64,000 nucleotides of DNA from the NCBI RefSeq assembly GCF_003254395.2, contig NC_037641.1, positions 5,500,001 through 5,564,000 on the forward strand. Direction: 5' to 3'. Shown one piece after another: positions 40,701-54,313 of the stretch. The first letter of the stretch is position 1. Every line of letters starts with the position of its first letter. This stretch comes from Apis mellifera. Lineage: Eukaryota; Arthropoda; Insecta; Hymenoptera; Apidae. Under the pieces are notes generated by a model. The model was not told where the DNA came from and did not search any database. It saw only the letters and a program-made list of their open reading frames with translations. The translations under genes and the position numbers were made by a program.

Positions 40701-43700
40701 AATGCTAAACCTGCCATGTCCATATCAGATACAAAACTTCTTTCTTCTATAAATCTAAAAAATATAAAAGTATATATTATAAAAATATCTATCTTAATGA
40801 AAGATAGAAAAATTACAAAATTCTTTTATAATATTTTATAAATAATAGTAAAAAAGAAAGAAAATAGAAAAAAGAAAAGTAAAAATGAAATATATTTTAT
40901 TAGCGATTTATCTCAACATATTTATAAATATATCTGATACATTATTATAAAAAATAAAAATTTATTAAAATTGTTAAATTAATCACATTATTGTAATATC
41001 TGTGTATTTAATACTATATAATATATTATATAGTAAATAAATAATAAATAAATTTATAAAAATGAATAAATAATTTATAATATAATTATAAATATAATTA
41101 AATACAAATTATTGATTATCTGCACATAAATATCTTTCGAGACTAACTTTTTATATTTTTTGTGACTACATATAGGAAAATATATTTTATAAGATTGATG
41201 AGAAATAATTTTTGTCCTTAGCCATAAAAAATCTAATCTAATCGTGAAATTTTTAATGATTTATTTTAAATTTTAAATAATAGATGTAAAGAAATATTTA
41301 AATAAAAAAATTTATATAAAGAAAATTAGAAATATTTTACGATAAAATAAATAGCACAAAAGAATAGTAAAGAAAATTTTATTACTAAAAATAAAGAGAT
41401 TAAAGTTGTATTTTTCAATATTTTTTGAAAAACAATTGCCTTACATGATTAAATAATAAAAAAAACTTTTTTTTTAAGTATTAATCTGTTGTAGCAAATA
41501 TAAAATATAAAATAATATAAAATATATGATATCTTTACGAACCATTGCGGTAAATATAAATATAATATAAATTGAATTTTTATATAAATAATTGCAAATA
41601 AAAATAAATAAAAAAATAATTGTAATAATTTTTTTGAAACAGAATTGTTACAATTACTCTTATGAGAATCACGATTTAAACTAAAAAACATTGAAATAAA
41701 ATTTACAAGATAAACAAAATGGACATATTTCAATATTATTTACTGTATATGTTGAGAGTTAAAAATTTTTGTATAAAAATAAACACTTTATATAATATAT
41801 AATATATAAAAAATGGAATAAATAAAATGTTAATATTTTTTACCCAGATCTTTTACTCTCTCCACCAGAATAATATTGTGTAATCCATGTTTGTAAAAAC
41901 ATGTTATATAATAAATTTGTTTCTAACTTTATTATACATTGTAGAACATTAATTATATAACTTGTTACTATAACTTTTTTAAGTTCTATGCTTCTATACA
42001 TAAAACAAAATATAACAATGTGAATGTGAAATAATGATTGCTCTTCATTAAGCATAAAAAGCTAAGATTTTTATTATCTAAATATTTAAATAGTCAAAAT
42101 AATCATTACAATTAAATTTCATCTCGAAAATCAATATAAATAAATATATTATTTCAGAATTGTTCACTTATTAAAACTTGTACAATCAAAATATCTAAGT
42201 ATTCAAATTAAAAAAATATAATTATATTTTGATATTGTATTTATATATCTAGATAATAATTGTACTTCAATATTTACATATCCAGATAATAAGAATTCTG
42301 CCAAAATTTAAATTAATGTATTTGAATTGTATTTATTCAGATACTATATTTAGATACTTAGATTTAAAATAAATGATTTCGAAATCAAAATTCGAATTGA
42401 TTCAGAAATAAGAATACTATAAAATAAATACTATAAATATAAGAATATTATAAAAATATAAAAATACTATAAAGAATCGATGTTCATAATATTACTATAA
42501 TATAATACATTAATAAATATAATAAATAATTTGTTAAATTAAATACTAGAATTATATAAAAGAAATTAATAAGAACAAACCTTATAAACATTTGCGTTTT
42601 TACTAACATACTATAAAATTTTGCATGAGCTTTATCTCGACTTCTGAGAAATGCTAATATGTTGAATAAACTAGTTGGATCTGTAGAACCAACCGTTGGT
42701 GCTTTTGTAATTGGTAATAAAAAAGCGCGATAACCTTTGAGTATAGTAGCAGTAAATCTTAAAAAAGCATCTTGTATTTCAAGCTCTAAAGCTTGTTCTT
42801 TTCGTTTTTGTTGAAATTCTTTGTCCACACTGAATTCTTCATCCTCTGTATCTGAAAATTAAATTAATTAAAATAGTATAAAAAATAAATAAGTAATATA
42901 AAAATAAAAATAATGAAATACTAAACATACCTTTCATGGATGAATAACTTTTACCCAAAGAAATCAATTTTGAATAAAGATGTTCTAACCAATTTCTAAG
43001 CTGTCTAGCTGCTTTTTTCGGCAATAATTTCACATTTAAATATTTTTTGTCATCACAAATCGCTATGTTATTTGTGTCTAAATTTACACAATTAACATCG
43101 GAAGGAGGATCATATAAATCGAAAAATCTAGAATCCACACCAATTAAAAATGGCAATGGAGCATGTAGAACCTACAATTGCAAATATATTATTACCTTTG
43201 TCGGTTTAAAATTAAACCGATAAAATAAAATACGTTACTTCAGCCAATCCAAGAGGACACAAAGGTATATACGGACACTGCCACTTAAATGGAAATAGTA
43301 TCATAGCGATTGCTTCGCTCACCGATGTAAGTACATCAGGACGTAATGAATGTACAAGTATTTTCTGTTCAGTAAGGATTAATAATAATATAAGTAAACA
43401 ATTATCAGGCCCTAAATTGATGAGTAACTGACGAAAACTGGCACCCGATCTAGGTAGTGCCAAATCTTCTGGTTGTGTCAAAATCAATCTATTCTTAGTA
43501 CTTAACTGCACAAGAATTCTGGGTCTCTGTGGACTTGGAAATGGTATATCATACAAAAAATATGCTATATATTTTTCAATAGGAACTGGTTGAGATTTGT
43601 TATTACACATGCTATGTAAAAAAACTAAAAATTTTTCAAATGTGTCAAAAAATGGCCAATGTGATAAGATGCATATAGATTTACTAATATTCAAAGATTG

Positions 43701-44171
43701 CGTTGCAGGATTTGTATATTGCAATTTTTCTAACTGTGATTCTGTAAGCTTTTTGAATATTCCAGATTGTTTATATGTTTTCATTTTTACTTGTTGATAA
43801 TCAATATCTGCATGTTCAACTGAAACAAAAAAATAAGAAAGATTTTATATTTTTAGTAAAAATTGCTATTTTTTTTAAGACTTAAATTTTTTGTTCTCTT
43901 ATCAGCTGGATGCCAACTCTCGATCGACTATTAAGTTTTTCTGTGAATAAATCAAATACTATAAATTATTTAATTATTACAATTATTTAATGTTTCAGTT
44001 TCCAATTCCCATGGCATAATTATATTCTCCTTTGCAAAAATGCTTTAAGGAAATAGTTTGTAAGAGAACAAAGATTAGAAATTAAAAATTCTGAACATAG
44101 AATCATATAATATAAATATCATAAATGAGAAATATAAATTATATATAAATATTATAAATATTATATATATA

Positions 44172-44217
<46 letters not shown>

Positions 44218-47200
44218 TACAAATAAATTTATCATTTGAATTTTAATTTTCTTTATTTATGAATTTTTGAAAATATTTGTCTATATGATATATGAATTTT
44301 ATAAAAACTAATTAATATTTTATCAATTATGAATATCTATATCTATTCTAGATTATCCAGATATCATTTGAATAAACAATTTTTATATTTCGCATTTAAT
44401 CAAAAAATTAAGAATTCAATATTTGATAAATTGTATTGGAATTATAAAATTAAATAAGAAAAAATAAAAAAAATAAATAGAAAATGATGATTCATCGTTT
44501 GATTTTAATCATTTAAATATCTATTTAACATAGTAAAGAAATATTAATAATACATAGAATGAAAAAATAGCAAATTACAATTGTAATGAATTATTATTAT
44601 AAAATAAACAAAATCAATCTAGATCAATTGCAATTATGTATTTAGTTCCTGTTTTTGTAATCATATCGAAATTATCTTATATAAATTATGAATTGTAAGA
44701 GTTTTAATAAATTTTACATATAAAACATTTATGCGAATATCGTAAATGATCGATTTTAATGATAAGTAGGAAAAAAATATGAAATTTTATTATTAATTAT
44801 TGAAATAATTATACATAAATATATGTATATATGTTTATCATTATTTTTGGAATAAAAATATAATGATTTTTGATGAATAGTATTTTTCAAATAAATAAAG
44901 TCATCTCAATTTTCCTTTTAAAATTTTTTCTATTCTAATTCTAATTTTATTCTTATGAATTAGAAATCATATAATTTTTATTTAATTTTTATTTCCGAGA
45001 TTTTAAGATTCGAAATTAAATTTTAGAAAATAATTTCTTAAATTTGAATTATCTCAATTAAAAAAAAATATAATATCTAATATTTTTGCTTGTTCTTTAA
45101 ATCTAATAAGTAAAGTGTTGTTTAAATTGGAATTAAAAATTTTTTGTAATTTTAGATGAAATATTTCATGTTTTTTATTAGGCGTTTAGGTCTTTTACTC
45201 GAAAATTTGTAATAGTGATATTATAATATTATAATAATACGATAAGTATTATAAGTATTATAAATATAATAAGTATTATAAGTATTATAATAATATGTAT
45301 TTATAATAATATATATTTATAATAATATATATAATACTTACCAGAATTTTTTATATTTTCCATAAATACATCTGGTTGTTGATTTTCTTTAAAATTTGGA
45401 ATATCCATTTCTAATTCAAGTTCCTCATAAAATGTTAATGCTGATCCATATATTTTTTGAGCTGCATCAGCAACCGTCAAAACAAATGTAGAAAATACTG
45501 GTTTAGGTTTACATGCCACTTTTGGCCAACATTCTATTGTTGCTCCCATTGGTAAACAAAACATTGCAACAGAATTTGGAAAGATGAAGCTGCTATAATC
45601 AACTATCGGATATTTATACAATATTGCAGGTTTAAATGATATCAAATTTGCTCGATTCATAGATTTCTTGTAACACAAAAACACATCACTACCCAACATG
45701 CCTTTGTTTAAATTTTTATTGATGACACAGAATGCATGTGGGGGAGTTTCTCCTTTATTTGTTAATATCACACAAATATCAGTCACAACTAATGAATTGC
45801 ATGGCATTTTACGACTTGCACGTCTATATGTCACAAATATTCTTGATGTTGAATTATTTACATTAGCTAAATGTCCTTTTGGAGTTTCTAATATCATCTC
45901 TGCATCTTGCATTATACGTTCTTTACCATCATATATTACACCTGTAATATATATTTTTTAATACTTTACAATGATATTAATTCAATTATATTAATAATTA
46001 TTAATTAATTCTATATAATTACAAAATTTTCAATGTATATTAATTTAAATTATATCATTGTATAAAATAGTATATAAAACTGTATAAAATAATGTAGCTA
46101 AAATTAAAAAAAATTTATCCTATTAAATTATAATTATAATTTTTATTTTTAATTGTAATTTATTATTGTTTATTGCAAAATTATAATTTCTTTATATATA
46201 TTAAATATTATATATATTATATATATATTATATATATATAATATAATTGAAAAACTTAAATTAAAAAATTGATAAACTTAATATTTCCTTATTTTTAAAT
46301 TAAGATATAATTAAAGATATCTATTATAAATTAATTTATATTAATTAATATTAATAATTCATATCAATAATATTATTTAAAATACTTATTTTATTAAATA
46401 TATTGATGAATTACATGTAAATCTAATTTCTATGCTATACTACACTAAAATTATATAAAAAGCAAGAACATGCAATATTTTTTAAATAAAATTTGAAATA
46501 TTATAATTCCATAAAAATAATGATTTGTATATCTAATTCTAATAGCTATATCAACAAGTATAATAAGCAATATTTTGATGTATTTTTATAATTTTATTAA
46601 TGTTTTTTACACATATAAATTACACATTATTTTATTAATTATTTAAATTACATTATTTTATATATAAAAAACATTCATGAATCAAATCATCTTATAAGTG
46701 TGTAAAAATTAAATAAATAATTAATTATTCCATATACATATATTATTATATATACTTTAATTATTATATATTAATTATTATTTGTAATTGAAAAATTAAT
46801 TCAAGTAATTATAAAATCTACCTTTAATTCAAATAATTATAAATTAATACTATAAAATTAATATTTATAAGAAAAAACCTAAAATAAAATTGAAATATCA
46901 ATATTACATTATTTATTTTAATTTATTAATTTATTAATATATAAGAAATTTTTAAATTTTAAGAAAAAGTAGCATTCAAAAAATTAATGTAGTAGCTTTA
47001 TAATATATTTTCAAAATATTCTACAATAACAGAAAATAAATAAAAAAAAAAATTTTTTTCAACATTGTCAAAAATATTTATGTGAATAATTAGACAATAA
47101 ATTACAATAATTAATCTAAAATTACAAAAATTAAAAAAAAATGTATAATTTTTATGTGTAATATATAATTAAGACAATTATAAAGAAAATATAATGAAGC

Positions 47201-49274
47201 ATAAATAGATATATTGATATATTGAATAATATCGATTGCAAATAAGATATATTCATATTTTCTATTTGAATATTAACATAAAACATGTATTGATAAATAT
47301 TTACAGTCCAACATCTTTTTCTTCTAACATTAATTTATATATTAATAATTTAAATTAAAACAATAATTTATATATTACATTAATTTATATATTTTTTATA
47401 TATTTTTTTATGTTAAAGATCAGCCTACCAAAAATATTAAAATGACCTATTTTTAATGAATTACTATAATTTTCCATTACTTACAATAAATGTATATATC
47501 TTCTAGGATTTCAAACTTATTTGTTATTTAATCACAATTTATATGTCCTTGGTTTCAACTTCAGTAAAATAAACTTTTTGCCTTGTATAATTTTCCAAAA
47601 AGAGTTTAAAGATCCAAAACTGGAAGGTGGAAGAACTATGATACCTGACTTAATGATTATATCTAAATGTTTTCTATATATTTTAAAAATTTCATAAGAC
47701 TTCATAAAAAAATTTTTTGAATTTAATTTTAAATTTAATTAAGAAATTAATCTCATAAATACTTATATTTTCAAAATTTATCAAATTTTATGGAAAAAAT
47801 TTTATATTTCTTGTAACTTTAATGAAAAATATTAAACATATATTATTGCTTATATTATACTTTAAATTTTTATATAAAATTACACAGATATATTTAGTTA
47901 ATTAATACGTGATCTTGGTCAATATATTAAATAATTAATATTTTAAGAGCAAAAAAATAATAAATTTTACTGTATTACAATAATTTTAATTTTTCTATTC
48001 TATATGAAATTTTTATTCTTCTTATTCTTCTTTTTATTCTATATGAAAATTTGTAATGAGATTTAACAATTCATCTCATATTATACATAAATATTGCACA
48101 TTCTTTTTTAAAGATTTTATATTAATTTTATAAAATTTATTAAATTGGTATAATTAAATATTTTACAAAATTTTTTTAAATATTATTTATGTTTTTTTAT
48201 ACTACAATATATTTTATTTTATTTTATACTACAATATATTTTAAAAATGAAGATTACAAAATAATTCTCATTATATATTGCTTATACTACTCCATAAAAC
48301 AATAATAGAATAATATAATTGTGTAATAATAGAATATAATATAAATAAAATATAAAATTTATAAGACAAAAACTAATAAAAATAAAAATTTAATATACTA
48401 TCTTTTATTATGTGTTATTTAACACAAAAAAATTAAATATTTATTTATATATAAAATATATAAAATAAATTATATATAAAATATAAATATAATATTGATT
48501 AGTTATGATTATTTTAATAATATATAACTATAATCTTTTTATGTAAGTTAATACATACATATATATATATACATACACATATATATATATACAAGTTAAT
48601 ATATAATATATATATTATAATATACACATAAATAACAATTTTTTATTACATTCAATATATATTTAAAAATCAAAATAATCTATTATTTAAATTATCAATA
48701 TTTCTTAAGTATTAAGTAAAATATAAGATTAAAAAAATATTTTTAAATTCATTAAATTTTTTTTAAGTTTATTATAAATGTTTTATTTTTATTATTTTTT
48801 TATTTTTTATTTATTATTAAAATAATTATAACTATTGTATATAATATAAAATATATATATATATATATATATAAGTATTAAATTATATATATATAAGTAT
48901 TAAATTATTTATATATAAAGTATTAATATTTTCAAATTTTTCTTACCTATATCAACTAATGGTGGTTTATCACGTCCTCGACGATAACATAAATAACATT
49001 CATTTGTTCTTAAACTTCCATGATTTAAATCAGCAGGTAAACCTGAAACAGTATGTTCTAACAAAACATATCCTTCTGGACATTTTTCACCCAATGCAGG
49101 AAATATGATAGCAAGATCAGTAATTGGAGGTTTCATATTAATATCTTTTACATGTGTTCCTTCTTGATACCAATCTTCTAATTGGTCATTATTTTCATTA
49201 TCATTATCAAAATCATTGTCTTGTCCAGGTAAACCAGCAATAACAAAATAATCTGCTACCCTCCTTTCATCCAT
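31780..49274 (-). CDS. Crag: DENN domain-containing protein 4 / Crag, Rab guanine-nucleotide exchange factor
   Basis: Eighteen coding exons: 49274-48947, 45941-45342, 43819-43239, 43171-42931, 42851-42581, 40754-40663, 40537-40287, 40042-39872, 39780-39652, 39565-39316, 39168-39027, 38830-38633, 37114-36890, 35159-34915, 34415-34157, 34068-33667, 32867-32695 and 31916-31780. They total 4695 nt or 1564 residues, in phase. Order: MDERRVADYFVIAGLPG; MABP part (CYLCYRRGRDKPPL, GETPPHAFCVINKNLN, MGATIECWP); tripartite DENN (PFPSPQRPRILVQLS, WQCPYIPLCPLGLAE, FLIGVDSRFFDLYDPPSD, QMFIRFIEERSFVSD); PPR-like helices (residues about 789-890); a Ser-rich linker; and a CxxC pair module (CHHC...CQYC). Known role: GEF for Rab10 (and Rab11 in Drosophila) in polarised secretion. 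A splice just before the ATG (49281-49282) implies a 5' UTR exon upstream. Confidence 0.95.
32868..33666 (-). other. DENND4 intron
   Basis: AT-rich, phase 2, between LNIADDKT and LMQSVITNV. Nothing else was seen. Confidence 0.8.
36212..36297. repeat. Nested inverted repeat
   Basis: Outer arms TTTAGAAAAAAGA (36212-36224) and complement (36285-36297); inner arms ATGACCTT (36242-36249) and complement (36263-36270). It would fold as an interrupted hairpin of about 86 nt. Confidence 0.75.
36625..36813. mobile_element. hAT-like MITE remnant
   Basis: The right end GGTTGAGAACCGCTG (36791-36805) is the complement of CAGCGGTTCTCAACC, the widespread terminal repeat of hAT (Charlie-type) elements. TGTGAAAT follows it, and TGTGAAAG occurs at 36625-36632, a near-match of the expected 8-bp target duplication. 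The left terminus (GCCATTTTCAACACC) is only a weak match. The interior is GC-richer than the intron around it. No transposase was recognised. Confidence 0.5.
38101..38464. repeat. Direct repeats flanking the exon-fragment copy
   Basis: Unit 1 (38101-38226) and unit 2 (38340-38464), about 125 nt each, share TAGAGAAAAAAATAAAGATA at the start, TTCGTTTTTGCTTGTATATA, and AAAATCATGATTTTTAATTT near the end. They differ at scattered positions and in a TATA-repeat length. The exon-fragment copy lies exactly between them. Confidence 0.9.
38231..38340 (-). pseudogene. Partial copy of a DENND4 exon in an intron
   Basis: 38231-38340 repeats 39448-39530 of the DENND4 exon 39316-39565 (the part encoding KLRNAIVGAALFKRAGKRS). 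It has a few substitutions and an inserted AT-rich stretch of about 27 nt (TATAAGATATATATATATCT region). It matches on the same strand, about 1.2 kb away. The insertion and the lack of splice sites make it a non-functional fragment. Confidence 0.88.
38879..38935. repeat. TATAT / ATATT simple repeat
   Basis: Imperfect ATATT repeats in the short DENND4 intron between exons 39027 and 38830. Confidence 0.8.
39175..39222. repeat. Triplet repeat (TAA/CAG/CAA)
   Basis: AATAATAAT, then CAGCAG, then CAACAACAA repeats directly upstream of the acceptor of the DENND4 exon 39168-39027. On the minus strand they read as poly-leucine, but they lie in the intron because the acceptor AG is at 39169-39170. Confidence 0.9.
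40755..42580 (-). other. DENND4 intron
   Basis: Between QMFIR and FIEERSFVSD. These join directly, as in the family, so no coding exon is required here. AT-rich. Confidence 0.75.
43890..44072. mobile_element. Possible small MITE bounded by 12-nt inverted repeats
   Basis: TTTGTTCTCTTA (43890-43901) and its exact complement (44061-44072) bound 183 bp that is less AT-rich than the intron. No clear target-site duplication was found, so the family is unknown. Confidence 0.4.
44162..44215. repeat. (AT)n microsatellite
   Basis: Near-pure AT dinucleotide tract. Confidence 0.95.
45942..48946 (-). other. Intron 1 (coding) of DENND4
   Basis: A 3-kb AT-rich intron splitting the glycine of VDIG|VIYDG. 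A patch at about 47430-47660 is of higher complexity and may be an old insertion. Otherwise there is nothing to report. Confidence 0.75.
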
Positions 49275-50453
49275 GATTATCTGAGTATTAAAATTTAAAA
49301 ATACAATACATAATATAATTTATTATATATATAATATAATATAATTTTATTATAGAATAAATTTACCAACTTTAAACAACAAAGTAGCTTTTCACATGAC
49401 ATTGAAAAAATCTTTTCCTATTTTTTTTTTATGTATTTTAAAATTATTTCCTTTGATAGTCATTAAAAATATCATTCTGATAATCATTATTTTCCAAAAA
49501 CATCCTATAAATTTATAGAATTAATTATTAATATATTATTAATATTCATATTAAAAAAATATTCTTTTCTAAATTACCTTTTGGATAATATTTAAATTTT
49601 AATCATTCAGTTTTTTTAATTAAATCTTTGTTTCAAACTTTCCAAGGTTATCACTTAATATAATAATAAAATTTAAATTTTGAAGAAAATACGGATATAT
49701 TTGTTCATATATTTACAATGTTCACAATTATTCTGCTAAAAACGTATTCTCTAGAAATATAGAATTACATACATGCTGATTTAAATTACATGAGTTTTCT
49801 TATAAATGCAAAAAGTTATGAAATAAATGATCACGTTTTTTTAAAATCAATAAAAAAATTTAGAAATAAATAATAAGTCATAAAAATTAAAATAGTACTT
49901 CTAATATTTATAAGTTTTCACAAATATTTTATATAATAATCACAACAAAACTTTTTCCACAAGTCGTTTTGAAAGTTAAATATTTCTAGGTTATGTGTCA
50001 TACCAACTATCTTATATGCGTTTACTCTAATCACGAGTGACGTTATTGAAATATGACGCAAATTTTCTATTGAGAACTAAATTTTTTTATATGTTATGTT
50101 TTTACTTTGTTATTTCTTTAAATAAATATAACAAATGATTCTATAGAAAATTAAAAAAGATATATGTAGATATAAGATTCGCTTATTAATATTATATGTA
50201 CCAATTTTTTAAATTATGAAATATTTCTAAATATTAATACACAATCAATGTAATCTATTATTATTTTTTTAAATAACATATATATATTACATATTATTGT
50301 ACATATATATATATATTTTATATTTATAATAACTCTTAAAACTTTAAATATATTATATTAGATTACATTTAAAAATATATAAATATATATATATTATTAT
50401 TACAAAAAATATAATAAATATAATAAATATTAATATATATAATACAAAACAAA

Positions 50454-50504
<51 letters not shown>

Positions 50505-50718
50505 CACAAAATATCTAAATAGATTTTTCTTAATTTATTAAATTTTTTTATTTTTTTAAATAAAATTTTTATAATTATTATTTATTAATTATTAATATTA
50601 TACAATAATATTTTTTGTGAAAATATAAATAATGCAAAAAATATTATTATTAATATTACATAAAAATCATATTTTATGTAAAAAATTATTATAATGAAAA
50701 ATTTTTATGAAAAATTAT

Positions 50719-50757
<39 letters not shown>

Positions 50758-53700
50758 CATATATATTACATATAAATTTAAAAAATAAAAAATTGGAATA
50801 AATAGATTATAATAATATTAATTATAATCAGATTAACAAAAGAAAAAGAACAAAAAATCGAATAATAAATAAATTCAATATGTAGATTTAAATAATAGAA
50901 TAATTTTAAGTATAAATTTTTTAAGTTTATTTTAGTTTTATATTATAATAATAACTAATGTAATTTATATAATATTTATAATGTATTTATTAAACTTTAT
51001 AATATGGATATGTATATTATTATAATTATAAATTTTAAATATAATATAAAAATATTTTGGAAAATTTATATGTATAAAGTAATTTTTTTTTACATACGAA
51101 TAATTAAATTTATGTTCATTATTAAATTAATAATATTTTAAAATTATTATTTTGATTAAATGTATTGAATCATGTATTGAATATTAATTATATATATATC
51201 TATTCATACATACATAATACATTTTATTTATATTATATATTCTATATAGAATGTTTATAAAAATATAGAACAATTTTGAGTGATCAATTCTAGATATCAA
51301 AATAATACTTATATATATGTTTATTTAATGAATTATAAGAAGTTGAAATTTACATTGGATCGAATGATATGATGATAAAGAGACATTCAATTGAGCACGT
51401 AGTAGTATTATACCGCAATGTCACTTGTATCGGAATCTTATCTTAAGGAAAAGATAATTTATTGATATCCTTTTAAAAGTACAATTAACTCTTTCAGAGT
51501 TTTAATATAATATGCAATTTATGTATATCAGAAAATTTTTACCTTTTTTCAATGCAAAATGAAATATATTCATTATTTAATAAAAATTTATTATTATTCG
51601 AACAAATTGCAATATATCTCATTACATTTAACACTGTATAATGATTGTACCATATTTTATTTAAAATTATAGATAAATTTGTTATATTATATTGAAGCTA
51701 TCTATTTATTAGATCTATAAGAACTAAATTAAAATCCATCTTTAAAAGATTTTGAATTGGAAAGATTGAATATTTTTCCACATACAATTTGTTTATTTAA
51801 ATATTTTATATGTAAGAGAATTAAATTATAATTTTATTTAAAAAATTAAAGTCTATTTTAATAAAAAACTATAAATAAACTATATTCTTTTTTAACAAGA
51901 ATATAATATAAAAAAAGATTTAAAATAGTATTAAAAAAAAAAATTGATTTATTATATAAACATAAATAAAATCAATTTTTATATATGAGATTTTATTTTT
52001 AAAATTTTTTTTTTAATTTATTAAATGTTTTTTATATTTTTTATGAAATAATATAAAATAAATTATAATTTGTAATAAAAAGAACAAATGAAATTTAAAA
52101 TTAAAAACGAATAAAAATGTTTATTATTAAATTGAGAAAATTTTTTAAATAATATACATTAAATAAATAATTATATATAACTGATAAAAAAAATTATATA
52201 AAAGAAAAATTAAAAATTAATATTTTAATTAAATTTTATAATTATATAATTATAAGGAAAATAAATTTAATATTTTGAAACTAATAATAATAGTAATTAA
52301 TATTTATATAAAAAAATAATTGTATATTTAAAAAAAATATATTTTTAAAATTATATTGTAATTTTTATTATTTATTAAATGAAACTAATCTGTTCATATT
52401 TATTTGTTTTAATTTTATTTTCTTTTAATTTTTTCTTTGTATTATATACATTAATTCTATTATACTTGATGTTTTATCAAATGTTACTTGAACTTAGTTT
52501 TCTTCTAGTCATACAAATTCAAGAGGTTTGTTGTAAAAATAATTTATATTGCTCATATAATATACTTTTTTAATATAACTTAATCAAATATGTAAAATTA
52601 TTTTAATTTAATAATTATTTAATTAATTATATCAAACTTTACTTACCTTTATAAAGTATTGCATTATATGTATAATGAACATAACCTAAAAAGTAAAAAT
52701 ATCAAAGATCGTAGTAATATTAATTTTAAATGAAATAATTAAAAAATGTAATAATTTGAAAATAATTATTTGAAGTATAAATTTAATATTATAATACAAA
52801 GACAGAAATTTAAAATATTCATTGCATGATATTTTTTTTTTCTTCAAATTTATAATTATTAAAAATTATAAAATAATAATTTTAATAATAAATTTTATTT
52901 ATCTAATTATTATCACAATAATTTAATAATTATTATTTAATAAAATTTAATATGCGAAAGTTTTATAAAATAATACTTTTTTAATAAAATAATTTTGCAT
53001 ACTTTTATTCATACTTATTTGTTTATACATTTACTCGGCAAAATTTTAATAGCAAAATTTTAAATAATAAATTTTAAAAATTATATATTTTTTACTTAGT
53101 TTACTTTTGTATTTCAATCTTAAATTGAATCTTATACAACGAGACATTCTGTATGATATATATATATATAGTTTTTTTAATTTAAATTATAATATTGTTG
53201 CTCTTGTTTAAAATTTATGTAACTCATAATAACAGCAAAGAAATACAAAAGAATAATTTTAAAACATTTTTTAAATGCATAAAACATTAAATACGTTTAA
53301 TAATATCTTAGGAATATCTTAAGAAGTTTTTTGAATACATTATGTTGCAAACAAACTACGTATACGTAATATAAATAAATATTTTATTTAGATAAATAAC
53401 AGGTATTCATAAGACGTTAGTAAGACTTTTTATGACTTTTTATGATATTTAGAAATTATTATTATTAATTTGGAATAGATATATTAAAAATATTTAATAT
53501 ATTTATTCTATTAATTATATATTGATTTTTATTCTATCATTAATCTTTATTAAAATATTTGTTTATATAAAAGATTGCATATAAATAAATTATAATTACA
53601 CATAAATAAATTATTCATAAAAATATATACAAAAAATATTATATATATATAATTATTATTACATATACATATAAACATTCACACTCGAATATTTAAATCG

Positions 53701-54077
53701 CCTATTAATTTTTTTATCTTTATCATTTTGGTTTTAATTTATTCATCATATTTATTTATTGAAAAACTTCTTATTTATCATAACTTCTTATTTGTCATAA
53801 GACATTTAGAAGACGTGTTTAATATATTTTTAATATATCGAACGTCTATAAAATGTCTCCTTGCTTATAATTAGTATAATATAATAAAATCTTAAGCGAT
53901 AAATTGTTAGTTTTTAGTTTCATTTTTTTTTTTATATAAAATTATCTTTTTTCAAAATGTATTATCAATTTTTATTTACTTATAAAAATAAATTTTTAAT
54001 TAATTAAAAATACTAAGTATGTATTTATTTTTAGGAATAATTATTTTATACAATCAATTTATATATGAAGAAATATA
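49275..54077. promoter_or_regulatory. Divergent spacer between DENND4 and PPT1
   Basis: Must contain both promoters and the 5' UTR exons implied by acceptors directly before each start (49281-49282 for DENND4, about 54033 for PPT1). Candidate promoter patches by complexity are 49930-50075, with an inverted ACATAACCT at 49988, and 51345-51480. The rest is AT-rich, including (AT)n at 50461-50502 and 50728-50750. No coding sequence is supported. Confidence 0.45.
50461..50502. repeat. (AT)n microsatellite
   Basis: Pure AT dinucleotides. Confidence 0.95.
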
Positions 54078-54231
54078 ATGATTATGGAAAAACAACATAT
54101 TTTACTAATATTTCTTTTTTTATGTGTATACCAATTTAATGGTATTCAAACTGAATCTCTTCCAGTTGTTCTTTGGCATGGAATGGGTAAATCTTTTTAT
54201 TATTTATATAATATAATATACATATATATAC

Positions 54232-54313
<82 letters not shown>

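Larger units (their letters stand above)
43820..45341 (-). other. DENND4 intron with possible MITE and AT repeat
   Basis: Holds the 183-bp inverted-repeat-bounded segment at 43890-44072 and an (AT)n run at 44162-44215. The rest is AT-rich. Confidence 0.75.

Noticed and set aside
41840..42055. A 71-codon minus-strand frame ending TQYYSGGESKRSG before a possible GT donor, in a DENND4 intron
   Set aside because: The flanking exons join as QMFIR|FIEERSFVSD, exactly as in the DENND4 family, so no exon is needed here. No convincing acceptor or phase match was found.
52379..52573. A 64-codon plus-strand frame rich in Leu/Phe (MKLICSYLFVLILF)
   Set aside because: It is T-rich low-complexity sequence with no homology, splice context or composition shift. 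Such frames are expected in AT-rich spacers.
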